From: a bacterium | GTDB taxonomy: Bacteria > Calditrichota > Calditrichia > RBG-13-44-9 > J042 | Assembly (NCBI GenBank): GCA_015485355.1 | Contig: WFTQ01000070.1 | Location: 1-64,000, forward strand | Direction of reading: 5' to 3' | Length of the DNA stretch: 64,000 bases | The notes under the pieces: model-generated | The model's input: only the letters and a program-made list of their open reading frames with translations | Databases searched by the model: none | What the model was told of the DNA's origin: nothing | Program-made: the position numbers and the translations under genes | In this document: positions 17,707 to 27,861 of the stretch, piece after piece | Layout of the letters: every line of letters begins with the position of its first letter | How positions within the stretch are numbered: position 1 is the first letter of the stretch

Positions 17707-18747
17707 TCAAGCTTTTTCCAGAAGACGCAGGTAATAGTCTCGAATGGAGTTCTGGATTAAGGGGACCATACGGTGTTCCAGCGATTTCTTGGCCAGGAGA
17801 ATGGCGTTTTTGACAGCCTTGGCATTCGATCGACCATGGGCTTTGATGACCAGTTGTTGAAAGCCCAGAATAGGGGCGCCGCCGTATTCGGTGTAATCCA
17901 CCCGTTGCTTCACCTTCTTTAACAGGGGAGAGAGCATGGCAATGCCCATTTTCGATAGGACGTTTTTTTGCCAGGCGCGTTTTCCCATTTCAAAGGCCAA
18001 CTCCGCCAATCCTTCCAGGGCTTTGAGCACGATGTTGCCCACAAAGCCTTCGGTCACGATTACATCGGCTATCCCCCGCATGATGTCTTTGCCTTCGACA
18101 TTGCCGATGAAATGAATTTCGGGAAGTTCCCGCAGGCGGGTATGGGTTTCCACGAGGACGTCATGCCCCTTGGTGTCTTCCTCCCCGATGTTCAGCAATC
18201 CCACCCGTGGATCGGGGATGCCCAGCACTTCCCGGGCATAGTGCATGCCCATGATGGCGAAGCTGATCAGCTGGTTGGGGGTGCAATGCAGGGTGGCCCC
18301 CACGTCCAGCATGACGGTTTTTCCGGGATCCTCGGGGGTATGTTTTACCGCCGGAAAGACGGCCGCCAGAGCAGCCCGTTCGATGCCCGGCATCCGGGGA
18401 ATAAACCGGGAAGCCGCCAGGATGGTGGCACCGGTATTGCCCGCGCTGACCAGGGCCTGGCCTTTGTTCTGGGCAATCAGCTGAGCAGCGATGTTGATCG
18501 AAGCCTCCTTTTTATACTCGATGGCTTCTCGAGGAGGATCGTCCATGGTGATAAACTCGGTGGTATGAAACAGGTCGTACCGATCGGTAGACAGAGAGGC
18601 CCCCGACAGCAGAGGAAGAATTTTACTCTCGTCGCCCACCAGCAGGCAGAAAACGTCCTCGTCGGCTTCACAGGCCCGAAGAACCCCCGTGATGATTTCG
18701 TCCGGGGCGTAGTCGCCCCCCATCGCATCGATGATGATTCTATACAC
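17707..18747 (-). CDS. plsX: Phosphate acyltransferase PlsX
   Basis: 346 residues. PlsX makes acyl-phosphate from acyl-ACP for phospholipid synthesis, peripherally at the inner membrane. The N-terminal IIIDAMGGDYAPDEI block is diagnostic, as are SAGNTGA and EGFVGNI later. The start is set at GTG 18747, 9 bases after AAGGAAAGG; an in-frame ATG at 18777 has no ribosome site. It is usually grouped with rpmF and fabH, but here it is paired with mrp and faces ppdK across a long divergent gap. Confidence 0.93.
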   Translation of the reverse strand: MYRIIIDAMGGDYAPDEIITGVLRACEADEDVFCLLVGDESKILPLLSGASLSTDRYDLFHTTEFITMDDPPREAIEYKKEASINIAAQLIAQNKGQALVSAGNTGATILAASRFIPRMPGIERAALAAVFPAVKHTPEDPGKTVMLDVGATLHCTPNQLISFAIMGMHYAREVLGIPDPRVGLLNIGEEDTKGHDVLVETHTRLRELPEIHFIGNVEGKDIMRGIADVIVTEGFVGNIVLKALEGLAELAFEMGKRAWQKNVLSKMGIAMLSPLLKKVKQRVDYTEYGGAPILGFQQLVIKAHGRSNAKAVKNAILLAKKSLEHRMVPLIQNSIRDYYLRLLEKA

Positions 18748-18849
18748 CCACTGTATCCTTTCCTTATTATGATTCATTAAATATACAACCGGGCGGCTGG
18801 AAATTCAAGCGGGCCCGCTGGGTGAGGGGCGAAGGCGGGTGTGGTTTGT

Positions 18850-18877
18850 TTGAAAAAGATCAAAGTTTTGGTATAAA
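18850..18877 (+). promoter_or_regulatory. Promoter-like element far upstream of ppdK
   Basis: TTGAAA at 18850-18855 and TATAAA at 18872-18877 are 16 bases apart. This predicts a start near 18884, about 380 bases before ppdK. It may drive ppdK with a long leader, or a short RNA ending near 19044. Confidence 0.4.
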
Positions 18878-19005
18878 ATAAACAATTTCTGGCATCAACG
18901 GGGAATTTGACCTTAATTTGAACCTTCGAGACGCCAAAGGCCCCGGCGGGTTGAGGAGCCCCCGGTGGCGGACGGGCGAGTCGGGGAAGACGGGAAGGCT
19001 GAAAA

Positions 19006-19044
19006 ATTTTGCGCCGCTCGGAGGGGCAATTTTTATTCTTTTGC
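19006..19044 (+). terminator. Possible weak terminator in the plsX-ppdK gap
   Basis: An imperfect hairpin (TTGC-g-CC with GG-g-GCAA) is followed by TTTTTATTCTTTT. Together with the promoter-like element at 18850 it could bound an RNA of about 150 bases. The stem is weak, so this is tentative. Confidence 0.3.
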
Positions 19045-19211
19045 AATATAATGGGTAAAATATTAAATTTTGATTCTGTTAAAAAAGAGGGCGAATGAAC
19101 GTTGCGCTGAAAATGGAGTGGATTGAGGTCATGGGACGTCTACATCCATATGCATGGGGGCGGACCGCCCCTGGGTCGACTTCCACGCCTTCCCTCGCCT
19201 CGTCTCTCAGT

Positions 19212-19240
19212 TTGCCCTATAACAATCTGCGTCTTACAAT
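19212..19240 (+). promoter_or_regulatory. Promoter-like element directly before ppdK
   Basis: TTGCCC (19212-19217) and TACAAT (19235-19240) are 17 bases apart. The implied start near 19247 falls on the ribosome site, which would leave almost no leader, so this may be chance. Confidence 0.3.
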
Positions 19241-19264
19241 CAATTCAGAGGAGGAACAGTGGTT

Positions 19265-21982
19265 ATGAGTGATCAACGATACGTTTTCTTTTTCGGGGCC
19301 GGCAAGGCCGATGGTCGCGCGGAGATGAAAAATTTATTGGGTGGAAAGGGTGCCAATCTGGCGGAAATGACCAACCTGGGTATTCCTGTTCCGGCCGGAT
19401 TCACCATCTCGACGGAAGTGTGTACCTATTATTATCAAAACAATTACACCTATCCCCCGGGCCTGGAAGAGCAGGTGATCCAGGCACTCCGAAAGGTGGA
19501 AAACGTGATGGGCTATCGTTTCGGGGATCCCGATAATCCCTTGTTGGTCTCGGTTCGGTCGGGGGCCCGGGTATCCATGCCCGGCATGATGGACACGGTG
19601 TTAAACCTGGGATTGAACGATGAAACCGTTCAAGGATTGATTAACAAAACCAGCAATCCCCGGTTTGGTTACGACAGCTATCGTCGATTCGTCCAGATGT
19701 ACGGCGATGTGGTACTGGGATTGAAACCCGAAACCGAGGACGACATCGATCCTTTCGAGGCGATTCTGGAAGCCAAGAAGAAAGCCCGCGGGGTTGAATT
19801 CGATACCGAACTCACGGCTGAAGATTTGCAGGAACTGGTCCAGGAATTTAAACAGGCCATCCAGGAGCACACCGGCCGCCCCTTCCCCGAAGACCCCATG
19901 GAGCAGCTGTGGGGTGCGATTGGTGCCGTGTTTCGTTCCTGGGACAATGAGCGTGCCAGGGTTTATCGAAAGTTGAATCATATTCCCGATGACTGGGGCA
20001 CGGCGGTGAACGTCCAGAGTATGGTGTTTGGAAATATGGGGGACGATTCCGGAACCGGGGTGGCTTTTAGTCGAGACCCGGCCACCGGAGAGAAACATTT
20101 GTACGGCGAGTTTTTGATGAATGCTCAGGGGGAAGACGTGGTCGCGGGCATTCGTACGCCTTTGAAAATCGATAAACTGGCCGAAATCATGCCCGAAGTC
20201 TACAAAGAACTGGAACGGATCGCCGATACACTGGAGCGGCATTATCGAGATATGCAGGATATGGAATTTACCATCCAGCAGGGGAAGCTGTGGATGTTGC
20301 AAACCCGGGTGGGCAAACGCACCGGGTTTGCCGCCTTTCGGATCGCTGTCGATATGGTGGAAGAGGGGTTGATTTCCCGGGAAGAAGCCCTGTTGCGGGT
20401 GGAGCCGGATCAATTGAACCAGTTGTTGCGGCCGGTTTTTGATGTGGAGGAAAAGCGCAAAGCCATAGAGGCCGGGCGCTTGTTGGCCCGGGGGCTCAAC
20501 GCCGGCCCGGGGGCGGCCTCGGGAAGGGTGGTCTTTAACGCCTCGGATGCCGTGGATTGGACCAGGAAGGGGGAAAAGGTCATTCTGGTGCGCATCGAAA
20601 CCTCGCCGGAGGATATCAAAGGCATGAACGCCGCCGTGGGCATCCTCACCGCTCGCGGAGGCATGACCTCCCACGCGGCGCTGGTGGCCCGGCAAATGGG
20701 CAAGGTGTGCGTGGCCGGTGCCGGCGATCTGTACATCGATTATAAAAAGCGCCGCTTTACCGTGGGGGATAAAATCATACCGGAAGGCGCCTGGATCTCC
20801 ATCGATGGGAGCACGGGCGAGGTGATCGAGGGACAAATTCAAACCCGACCCAGCGAGGTCATCCAGGTATTGCTGGACAAAACCCTGCGGCCCGAGGAAT
20901 CCAAAACTTATCATACTTACGAAAAAATCATGGAATGGGCCGACGCGTTTCGACGGCTGCGGGTGCGTACCAATGCCGATCAACCCGATCAGGCGGCTAC
21001 AGCCATTGCTTTTGGTGCCGAGGGTATTGGACTGTGCCGAACCGAACACATGTTCTTTGGAGGAGAACGAATCGATGCGGTGCGGGAAATGATTGTGGCC
21101 CAGGACGCCGAGGGACGACGCCGGGCGTTGCAAAAACTGTTGCCCATGCAACGGGAGGATTTCATCGGCATCTTTAAAGTGATGCAGCATCGACCGGTTA
21201 CCATCCGTACACTGGATCCTCCCCTGCACGAATTCTTACCTCACACCGAGGCGGAGTTGAAGGAATTGGCCCACAAACTGAATATACCGTTCGAAACCTT
21301 GAAAGCGCGGGTAGAATCGTTGCAGGAATTCAACCCCATGCTGGGACATCGCGGCTGCCGTTTGGGCATTACGTATCCCGAAATCACCGAAATGCAGGCC
21401 CAGGCGATTCTGGAAGCCGCTTGTGAAGTGAAAAAGATGGGCATTGAGGTGCAGCCCGAAATCATGATTCCCCTGGTGGCCCATGTGAACGAGTTGCGGG
21501 AGCAGGAGCGGGTGATCCGCCGGGTGGCCGAGCAAGTGTTCCAGCGATATGGCTTTGAAGTCGATTTCAAAGTGGGCACCATGATCGAAATCCCCCGCGC
21601 GGCCGTACGGGCCGATCAAATCGCCCAAGCGGCGGAATTCTTTAGCTTTGGCACCAATGATCTCACCCAGACCGCCTTCGGAATGTCCCGGGATGATTCC
21701 GGAAAATTTATCCCGTTTTATCTGGAACACGACATTCTCCCTACAGACCCGTTTCAGTCCATTGATGAGGAAGGCGTAGGAGTGTTAATGGAATGGGGTG
21801 TCCGGCGCGGACGAGAAACCCGCCCCGATCTCAAAGTGGGTATCTGCGGAGAACACGGGGGCGATCCCCCTTCGGTGGAGTTTTGCCATCGCATTCAGCT
21901 GGACTATGTGAGTTGTTCGCCGTATCGGGTGCCCATTGCCCGTCTGGCCGCCGCACAGGCCGCCTTGAAAGAAAACCCATGA
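19265..21982 (+). CDS. ppdK: Pyruvate, phosphate dikinase
   Basis: 905 residues. It interconverts pyruvate, ATP and phosphate with PEP, AMP and pyrophosphate in the cytoplasm. The N-terminal ATP-grasp part begins [12 protein letters not shown]. The swivelling phosphohistidine is H470 in [16 protein letters not shown]. The PEP/pyruvate barrel carries CRTEHMF and the catalytic C861 in [10 protein letters not shown]. The ATG at 19265 is chosen because AGAGGAGG lies about 9 bases upstream; a GTG at 19259 is too close. With PckA in the same window it gives two routes to PEP, fitting gluconeogenesis or pyrophosphate-linked glycolysis. Confidence 0.96.
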   Translation: MSDQRYVFFFGAGKADGRAEMKNLLGGKGANLAEMTNLGIPVPAGFTISTEVCTYYYQNNYTYPPGLEEQVIQALRKVENVMGYRFGDPDNPLLVSVRSGARVSMPGMMDTVLNLGLNDETVQGLINKTSNPRFGYDSYRRFVQMYGDVVLGLKPETEDDIDPFEAILEAKKKARGVEFDTELTAEDLQELVQEFKQAIQEHTGRPFPEDPMEQLWGAIGAVFRSWDNERARVYRKLNHIPDDWGTAVNVQSMVFGNMGDDSGTGVAFSRDPATGEKHLYGEFLMNAQGEDVVAGIRTPLKIDKLAEIMPEVYKELERIADTLERHYRDMQDMEFTIQQGKLWMLQTRVGKRTGFAAFRIAVDMVEEGLISREEALLRVEPDQLNQLLRPVFDVEEKRKAIEAGRLLARGLNAGPGAASGRVVFNASDAVDWTRKGEKVILVRIETSPEDIKGMNAAVGILTARGGMTSHAALVARQMGKVCVAGAGDLYIDYKKRRFTVGDKIIPEGAWISIDGSTGEVIEGQIQTRPSEVIQVLLDKTLRPEESKTYHTYEKIMEWADAFRRLRVRTNADQPDQAATAIAFGAEGIGLCRTEHMFFGGERIDAVREMIVAQDAEGRRRALQKLLPMQREDFIGIFKVMQHRPVTIRTLDPPLHEFLPHTEAELKELAHKLNIPFETLKARVESLQEFNPMLGHRGCRLGITYPEITEMQAQAILEAACEVKKMGIEVQPEIMIPLVAHVNELREQERVIRRVAEQVFQRYGFEVDFKVGTMIEIPRAAVRADQIAQAAEFFSFGTNDLTQTAFGMSRDDSGKFIPFYLEHDILPTDPFQSIDEEGVGVLMEWGVRRGRETRPDLKVGICGEHGGDPPSVEFCHRIQLDYVSCSPYRVPIARLAAAQAALKENP

Positions 21983-22095
21983 TTCCAACGGGCGGGGTAC
22001 CGGGATCCTGACCCGGTACTCCGCCCCCTGAGATAAGGCGATCGGAAGTTCTTCGTAAGAAAAGGGGAATTAAACCAGTAGCAAGGGAGAAGAAA

Positions 22096-22542
22096 ATGGC
22101 GAAAAAGAAAGAACGACAGTTTGTGATCAAGCAGATAGTGCAGGAGGAGCATATTGCCAATCAGGCGGAATTGTTACAGAAGTTGAGGGAAAGGGGTTAC
22201 CAGACGACCCAGGCAACCTTATCCCGGGATCTCCACGAGATGGGCATCATCCGCACCCCCACGCAGGATGGGTATCGCTATGTCATCTCCGAAGAAGAGG
22301 GGAGTCAGTCCTTCGTCAAAGTGATCGGCATGGAGATTCTGGGAATTTATAATAACGAAAACGTTATTGTGATCAAAACGCTGACCGGCAGGGCGAAGGG
22401 GGTGGCCATTTTTATTGATCAGCTGAAAAATAAGCATATTCTGGGAACTGTTGCCGGGGAAAATGCGATTATCGTGGTGCCGGATACGGTGGAGAATATT
22501 CCTAAAATCAAAGAAGAACTGGAAAAGATTGCCTATCAATGA
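22096..22542 (+). CDS. argR: Arginine repressor ArgR
   Basis: 148 residues. The N-terminal winged helix-turn-helix contains QTTQATLSRDLHEMGI, the DNA-reading helix of ArgR/AhrC. The C-terminal half forms the arginine-binding hexamer core, although the usual GTxxGDDT reads as GTVAGENA. AAGGGAGAAG precedes the ATG. The last 4 bases overlap the next gene (ATGA), so it is translationally coupled to the radical SAM protein. It is the obvious candidate regulator for the LysW operon 17 kb away; that is inference. Confidence 0.92.
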   Translation: MAKKKERQFVIKQIVQEEHIANQAELLQKLRERGYQTTQATLSRDLHEMGIIRTPTQDGYRYVISEEEGSQSFVKVIGMEILGIYNNENVIVIKTLTGRAKGVAIFIDQLKNKHILGTVAGENAIIVVPDTVENIPKIKEELEKIAYQ

Positions 22543-25175
22543 GCGACTTGAAAAAGAGGCTGGAAAAAGAGTTTTATCCCTATGTCTTGAAAGCAACCCG
22601 GTATCTCGGGAATGAATACAATGTGGTGATCAAAGACCCTCAGAGGGTACGACTGCGGATTGCCCTGTGTTTTCCGGAATTGTATGAGCTGGGAATGTCC
22701 CATGTAGGGTTCGAGATTCTGTACCATATCCTGAATCGGGAACCCGATATCTGGGCCGAGCGGGTGTATGCCCCCTGGATCGATGCGGAGGCGGTGTTAC
22801 GGGAGAAGGGGATACCGTTGTTTTCTCTGGAGTCGAAAACGCCTGTAGGGCGGTTTCACGTTCTTGGATTTACGCTTCAATATGAGCTGACCTTCACCAA
22901 TATTTTGAATATATTGGATTTGGCGGGGGTGCCGTTGCGGGCGCGGGATCGCCGGAATCCCTGGCCGCTGGTCATTGCAGGGGGGCCGTTAAGTGGTAAT
23001 CCGGAACCCATCGCCGAATTTGTGGATGCCGTTCTGGTTGGGGACGGCGAGGAAGCCGTGTTGGAGATGAGCCGGCTGTTCATTCGGGCTTTACAGGAGG
23101 GCTGGGACAAACCGGCCGTATTGAAAGAGCTGGCGGGTGTCGGCGGAATGTACGTGCCGGCGTTGTATCGGCCGGTATACAATGCATTCGGGGAATATCA
23201 GGGATTGGAAACCGTGGAACCGGGGGCGCCGGATCGCATCGTGAAACGTATTTTACCCGATTTAAAGTTGGAGAATTATCCGGTGAAGCCCCTGGTTCCC
23301 CTCACCGAAATCACCCACGATCGGGTCTCGGTCGAAATCATGCGCGGTTGTACGGAAGGGTGTCGCTTTTGTAGTGCCGGTATGATCTATCGCCCGGTGC
23401 GTCAGCGGGCGGTATCCGATATCGTGGACCAAACCCGCCGGGCGCTGGAAAGCTCCGGATACGACGAGGTGGGGCTCCTGTCCCTGAATACCTCGGATTA
23501 TGATCAGTTGCATTGGTTAATGGTTAAAGAAAAGGCGCTGGTGGCTAACCAGAATGTTAAATTCTCTTTCCCTTCGTTACGGCTGGATGCCGTGACGGTG
23601 GATATGGTCGATTTTGCAGCAATGGTAAAAAAGAGCGGTTTTACCTTTGCGCCAGAGGCAGGTAGCCAGCGACTGCGGAATGTGATTAATAAAAATATCC
23701 GCGAGGAAGATATTTTCCGCACCCTCCACATGGTGCTGGAAAATGGCTGGCAATGGGTAAAATTTTATTTTATGATCGGGCTTCCCACCGAAACGGAAAC
23801 CGACGTGGATGCTATTGGGCAATTGATGCGACGCGTCCTTCAGTATGCCCGGGGGTATGGAAAAGTTACATTTCATGTGGGGATCTCACCGTTTTCTCCC
23901 AAACCCCATACCCCCTTTCAGTGGGAGCGGCAGGAACCTCCCCAGATATTGGAGAGAAAGATTCAACGATTGCGCGACCAGCTGAACAGCGATCGGATCC
24001 GTTTAACCTGGCGGGATCCTTTTGTGGTCAGCCTGGAGACGGCGTTGGCCCGAGGAGACCGGCGCATGGCCGATGTCATCGAGACGGCCTGGCGTGCCGG
24101 TGCCCGCTTCGATGGCTGGAAGGAGCAGTTCCGCTGGGAATTGTGGGAAACGGCCTTCGCCGAACACGGCATCAATTGGCAAAAGTTGCTGGATCCCGTT
24201 TCGGTTACCGTTCCTCTTCCCTGGGATCATATCGACCTGGGGGTTCAGAAATCCTTTCTTAAAAGGGAGCGGTTGCGGGCCTATTCCGGGGAGACCAGCG
24301 CCGATTGTAAGGATCACATCTGCCTGGGATGTGGGTTGCAGCGCAACATCTTTGAAAATTATGTGGCTTGTTATAAGCAGCACCAACCGGCCCGCGCCGC
24401 GATTGCGGTTTCCTTGAAGACGACCGACAATGCCCGGGAGGCGGTCCCCGACCCGGCTTCCATTCGCTATGGCCGGCGCAGCCGAAAGCGCCGGCTTCCC
24501 CAACCGCCGGTAAAGAAAAAGATCCGCATTCGCTATGCGAAAACCGGTATGGCTCGGTATCTCTCCCATCTGGACATTGTGCGCGTCTTCGACCGCGCCG
24601 CCCGGCGGGCCAACATCCCCATGGTATATACTCAGGGTTTTCATCCCCATCCCAAACTCTCCTTTGGCCCTCCTTTAGCCACCGGCATCGCTTCCATTGC
24701 GGAGTATCTGGACATGGAAGTGATGATAGGACGCGAGGCCGATATTCAGTACCAATTGAATCGGTTTCTGCCCGAAGGCATGAAAATCCTGCAATTTAAA
24801 GCCATCTATAATAAAGTACCTGCCCTGGCTGCCATCATAAACCGCTCTACGTACGAAGTGTTCCTGGAAGAGGCTTCCATTCCCCCGGACTGGGTCGAAG
24901 AGTGGCTGGCCCGCTCCCAAGTGGTGATCCAGCGCCAGGTGAAGGAAGACATGCGGGAGGTCGATATCCGACCCTACGTGACCCGGATGGAACTTTCCGG
25001 GAACAAGTTGCTCATCAGCATTGACGTCAAAGACGGACGCACCGCAAAAGTAACCGAGGTTCTGGAGTCGTTATTCGCGCCACATGGATGGGATTACCGG
25101 CGGTTTGTTGTTCAGCGGACGGGGCAGTACATCGTGGATGGCAATGCCCTCTTAACGCCATTCGATGTCATTTAA
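22539..25175 (+). CDS. B12-binding-type radical SAM protein fused to DUF2344
   Basis: 878 residues in one chain. The N-terminal part resembles the TIGR03960 family, with a cobalamin-type Rossmann region followed by a radical SAM core with CTEGCRFC (cysteines near 271, 275 and 278). From about 662 the TIGR03936/DUF2344 domain begins (IRIRYAKTGMARYLSHLD, GFHPHPKLSFGPPLATG). In many bacteria these are two adjacent genes just before RNase G, as here. The substrate is not established; an RNA- or ribosome-linked modification is often proposed because of the neighbours. It overlaps argR by 4 bases. Confidence 0.92.
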   Translation: MSDLKKRLEKEFYPYVLKATRYLGNEYNVVIKDPQRVRLRIALCFPELYELGMSHVGFEILYHILNREPDIWAERVYAPWIDAEAVLREKGIPLFSLESKTPVGRFHVLGFTLQYELTFTNILNILDLAGVPLRARDRRNPWPLVIAGGPLSGNPEPIAEFVDAVLVGDGEEAVLEMSRLFIRALQEGWDKPAVLKELAGVGGMYVPALYRPVYNAFGEYQGLETVEPGAPDRIVKRILPDLKLENYPVKPLVPLTEITHDRVSVEIMRGCTEGCRFCSAGMIYRPVRQRAVSDIVDQTRRALESSGYDEVGLLSLNTSDYDQLHWLMVKEKALVANQNVKFSFPSLRLDAVTVDMVDFAAMVKKSGFTFAPEAGSQRLRNVINKNIREEDIFRTLHMVLENGWQWVKFYFMIGLPTETETDVDAIGQLMRRVLQYARGYGKVTFHVGISPFSPKPHTPFQWERQEPPQILERKIQRLRDQLNSDRIRLTWRDPFVVSLETALARGDRRMADVIETAWRAGARFDGWKEQFRWELWETAFAEHGINWQKLLDPVSVTVPLPWDHIDLGVQKSFLKRERLRAYSGETSADCKDHICLGCGLQRNIFENYVACYKQHQPARAAIAVSLKTTDNAREAVPDPASIRYGRRSRKRRLPQPPVKKKIRIRYAKTGMARYLSHLDIVRVFDRAARRANIPMVYTQGFHPHPKLSFGPPLATGIASIAEYLDMEVMIGREADIQYQLNRFLPEGMKILQFKAIYNKVPALAAIINRSTYEVFLEEASIPPDWVEEWLARSQVVIQRQVKEDMREVDIRPYVTRMELSGNKLLISIDVKDGRTAKVTEVLESLFAPHGWDYRRFVVQRTGQYIVDGNALLTPFDVI

Positions 25176-25293
25176 CCCTTCGGTGCCCCCTCCGGATGCC
25201 CGTTGCCGTTTCCTGGTGGCCTCCGGCGATGCGCCCGGAACCGTTACGCGGCCTGGATTGAAGTGGAATGAATTTATGGAGAGGAAGGTTTGT

Positions 25294-26817
25294 ATGAAGA
25301 AGGAAATTATCATCAATTCCACCAATGAAGATACACGAATTGCTTTACTGGAAGATGGAAGGCTGGTGGAACTGTTTGTGGAACGCCCGGACAACGAACG
25401 CATGGTGGGCGACATTTACAAGGGTAAGATCCGAAAAGTTGTGAAAGGCATGCAGGCGGCTTTTATCGACATCGGTTTTGAACAGGATGCCTTTCTGCAT
25501 TTCTCGGATATGGGTTCCAATGTCAATCAGTTGTTTGCCGATATCGATGAAGAATTGCTGGAAAGCAACGGTGGGAACGATGTGGATCCGGCCGATTTAT
25601 TGCGCCATGGCCAGGAAATTGTCGTTCAGATTATTAAAGAGCCCATCAGCAATAAAGGCCCTCGGGTGACAACGGAACTGACCCTTCCGGGCCGTTTCGT
25701 CGTTCTGGTTCCCAATCAACATCGTATCGGGGTGTCCCGTAAAATCGCCAGTGCCCGGGAGCGACGTCGCTTACGCCAATTGGCCCGCCGAATTTTGCCT
25801 AAAAATTTCGGGCTGATTATCCGTACCGTGGCCGAAGGCAAAAACCAGGAAGTCCTCAAACAGGATCTCCAAAAACTGCTTAAAACTTGGAATAAGATCC
25901 AAAATAAAATCAAAAACTCCCGGGCCCCTATGCTTCTATTCAAAGATCTGGGGATGGCCTCCAGTATCATCCGGGATCTGTTTACCAAAGATGTGCATCG
26001 TGTGGTGGTGGATAGTCGGAAAATGTACCGCGACATCGTCAAGTATCTTCGGGAAGTGGGTTCGGAATTGCACGAGCGGGTGGAATATTTCAAATCCAAA
26101 GAACCTATTTTTGATGTGTTTCACATTGAGGAAGAGATTCAGAAAAGTTTACAGAAAAAAGTATGGATGAAAAATGGCGGCTACATCATCATCGAACATA
26201 CGGAGGCCTTGACCGTTGTGGACGTCAACAGTGGGCGGTATTTCGGGAAGAAGGATCACGAGCGCAATTCGCTGAAGATCAATCTGGAAGCTGCCCGGGA
26301 AATTGCCCGGCAACTCCGCTTGCGCGATGTGGGTGGACTGATTGTGATCGACTTCATCGATATGCTGGAAGAGTCCAACAAACACAAGGTACTCAACGAA
26401 TTGCGCAAAGAGTTCGCCCGGGATCGCGCCGTGACCAGAATCGAAGGCATGAGCCGTTTTGGCCTGGTAGAAATGACCCGACAGCGGATTCGGCCCAGCC
26501 TGATCTACAACATCAACGAGCCCTGTCCCTTATGCGATGGATCGGGATTGGTGCCCACGCGAGGAACCATCTTGGCCAATATCGAACGGGCCCTGAGGCG
26601 TTACGTAGCAACGGATCTTGACCGACGCATCGTCTTGCGGGCTCATCCTAACGTGGTGGAATATCTAAACAACAAACGCCTGAGTCGCCGCCTGCGCCTG
26701 ATGTGGAAATACTGGATTAAAATTGACACCGAAGAAGACCCCACCATGAGACCCTATGAATTCCGCATTCTGATTAAGAAGACCCGAGAAGATGTGACCG
26801 AGCGATTCGTGTATTGA
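25294..26817 (+). CDS. rng: Ribonuclease E/G (RNase G type)
   Basis: 507 residues from the ATG at 25294, which follows GAGAGGAAGG; upstream in-frame codons extend into a region without family similarity. An S1 RNA-binding domain (GDIYKGKIRKVVKGMQAAFIDIG) opens the protein. The catalytic aspartates are in VVDVNSGR and VIDFIDM. The zinc-link is CPLCDGSG. There is no long disordered degradosome tail, so it is the RNase G form, acting in rRNA maturation and mRNA decay. No rplU or rpmA follows, unlike many genomes. Confidence 0.95.
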   Translation: MKKEIIINSTNEDTRIALLEDGRLVELFVERPDNERMVGDIYKGKIRKVVKGMQAAFIDIGFEQDAFLHFSDMGSNVNQLFADIDEELLESNGGNDVDPADLLRHGQEIVVQIIKEPISNKGPRVTTELTLPGRFVVLVPNQHRIGVSRKIASARERRRLRQLARRILPKNFGLIIRTVAEGKNQEVLKQDLQKLLKTWNKIQNKIKNSRAPMLLFKDLGMASSIIRDLFTKDVHRVVVDSRKMYRDIVKYLREVGSELHERVEYFKSKEPIFDVFHIEEEIQKSLQKKVWMKNGGYIIIEHTEALTVVDVNSGRYFGKKDHERNSLKINLEAAREIARQLRLRDVGGLIVIDFIDMLEESNKHKVLNELRKEFARDRAVTRIEGMSRFGLVEMTRQRIRPSLIYNINEPCPLCDGSGLVPTRGTILANIERALRRYVATDLDRRIVLRAHPNVVEYLNNKRLSRRLRLMWKYWIKIDTEEDPTMRPYEFRILIKKTREDVTERFVY

Positions 26818-26833
26818 AAAGGCCCGGTAGGTA

Positions 26834-26865
26834 CGAAAAGGCGTTCCCCGGGGAACGCCTTTTCG
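26834..26865 (+). terminator. 32-base perfect palindrome after RNase G
   Basis: A 16-bp arm (26834-26849) is followed immediately by its exact complement (26850-26865), with no loop, 17 bases after the rng stop. The second arm ends CCTTTTCG, so T residues are inside the stem. It probably acts as the terminator of the argR-rng unit. Confidence 0.65.
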
Positions 26866-27282
26866 ATAGGCAATCCTCCGGCGCCGGATTCCTCCGCTCT
26901 CCGGTGGGAAATTAAAGCTTGTAACCGGGGTGTCCTCAAGGCGTACCCGTCAGGGAGGCGCGGCATGCAACGGGCGACGCTGAAGTATCGGAATTTTCTT
27001 CATTGTACCCAAGAGAACCTCTGGAAGCCCTGCACATGGCCCACCGTTCGATCTCCACGGCCTCGATCGTAAATCTATTCATGAGCGTGCGTAGCGCTGA
27101 AAAGGATCGCCTTGTTGTGCCGAAATATCATTCACCTTTCGGTAAATATTCGGGCGGTTTAAACCCGTTATCGATAAAATTGCGCCGGGAGCCATTTTTT
27201 AGTGGAAATGACCAGTCCCATGCCTTATTATACTGGAAGGAAGAAACCATTGCCTGGATCGGCGGGCAGGGGGAGCGTAATC
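26866..27282. other. Intergenic region after RNase G (417 bases)
   Basis: Nothing is supported here. Several frames are open, but none shows a ribosome site with protein-like composition. I found no tRNA, no clear promoter and no recognised riboswitch core. Confidence 0.5.
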
Positions 27283-27861
27283 ATGCGTGTCGTGATTTTC
27301 GTCTGGCTGCTGGCACAGCCTTTGGTGGGATTCTCCCAGAAAACCTCCATGTGGGATACACTCAATATTCAATATCAAATTGTCTATCAGGATTACGGCC
27401 CGTTCTATAATACGATAAAGATCATGGTTCCACCTTTTCTGACCACGGCCGAACTGATGGAGCAAATCCGCCTCATGCTGTTCTTTCCCGGCACCGATCC
27501 TCCTAAACGCAAAACCTATGTCTATGTGTTTAAGGAGACCGATCCCCTCGGCACCGAATCCCGCACCGGTTGTGTGTATAAACCGGGAAAAGGTTTTTTG
27601 TGGGAGTTGCGGGATTGGTATCCGGATTCGACCTGGCTTACTGCGCCCAGTGACAGGGAAATTTGTATCTACAATTGTTACCTGGATACGCTGTTTAAAT
27701 ATGGTATTCCTCCGCTGGATTCCACAACCGAATTGGAACAAAAGGTTGCCCGACAATTTGGAATTACCGTATCCCGTCTGGATTCCATTTATTATAAAGT
27801 AAAATTCTGGAGGGATGCCCAGCGGACCCGGCGGCGCTTTAGCGACATTTTGGAACCGTGA
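27283..27861 (+). CDS. Small secreted protein of unknown function
   Basis: 192 residues from MRVVIFVWLLAQPLVGFSQ, a clear signal peptide, with GGGGGAG 7 bases before the ATG. The frame is open further upstream to 27202, but that part lacks a signal. The mature protein has a SMWDTLNIQYQIVYQDYG start, a four-cysteine set (in RTGCVY and EICIYNCYL) and a charged C-terminal helix. I do not recognise a family. It is isolated between two gaps of 400-600 bases. Confidence 0.75.
   Translation: MRVVIFVWLLAQPLVGFSQKTSMWDTLNIQYQIVYQDYGPFYNTIKIMVPPFLTTAELMEQIRLMLFFPGTDPPKRKTYVYVFKETDPLGTESRTGCVYKPGKGFLWELRDWYPDSTWLTAPSDREICIYNCYLDTLFKYGIPPLDSTTELEQKVARQFGITVSRLDSIYYKVKFWRDAQRTRRRFSDILEP

Larger units (their letters stand above)
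18748..19264. other. Divergent intergenic region between plsX and ppdK
   Basis: No protein gene is supported in these 517 bases. Plus-strand elements are listed separately: a promoter-like pair at 18850-18877, a possible terminator at 19006-19044 and a promoter-like pair just before ppdK. The part at 18890-19020 is GC-rich and the flanks are AT-rich. A TATAAT at 19047-19052 lacks a -35 partner. Confidence 0.5.

Noticed and set aside
19601-21229. 542-codon minus-strand open frame opposite ppdK.
   Set aside because: Antisense shadow of a near-universal enzyme gene; rich in H, G, P and Q as expected of a codon mirror.
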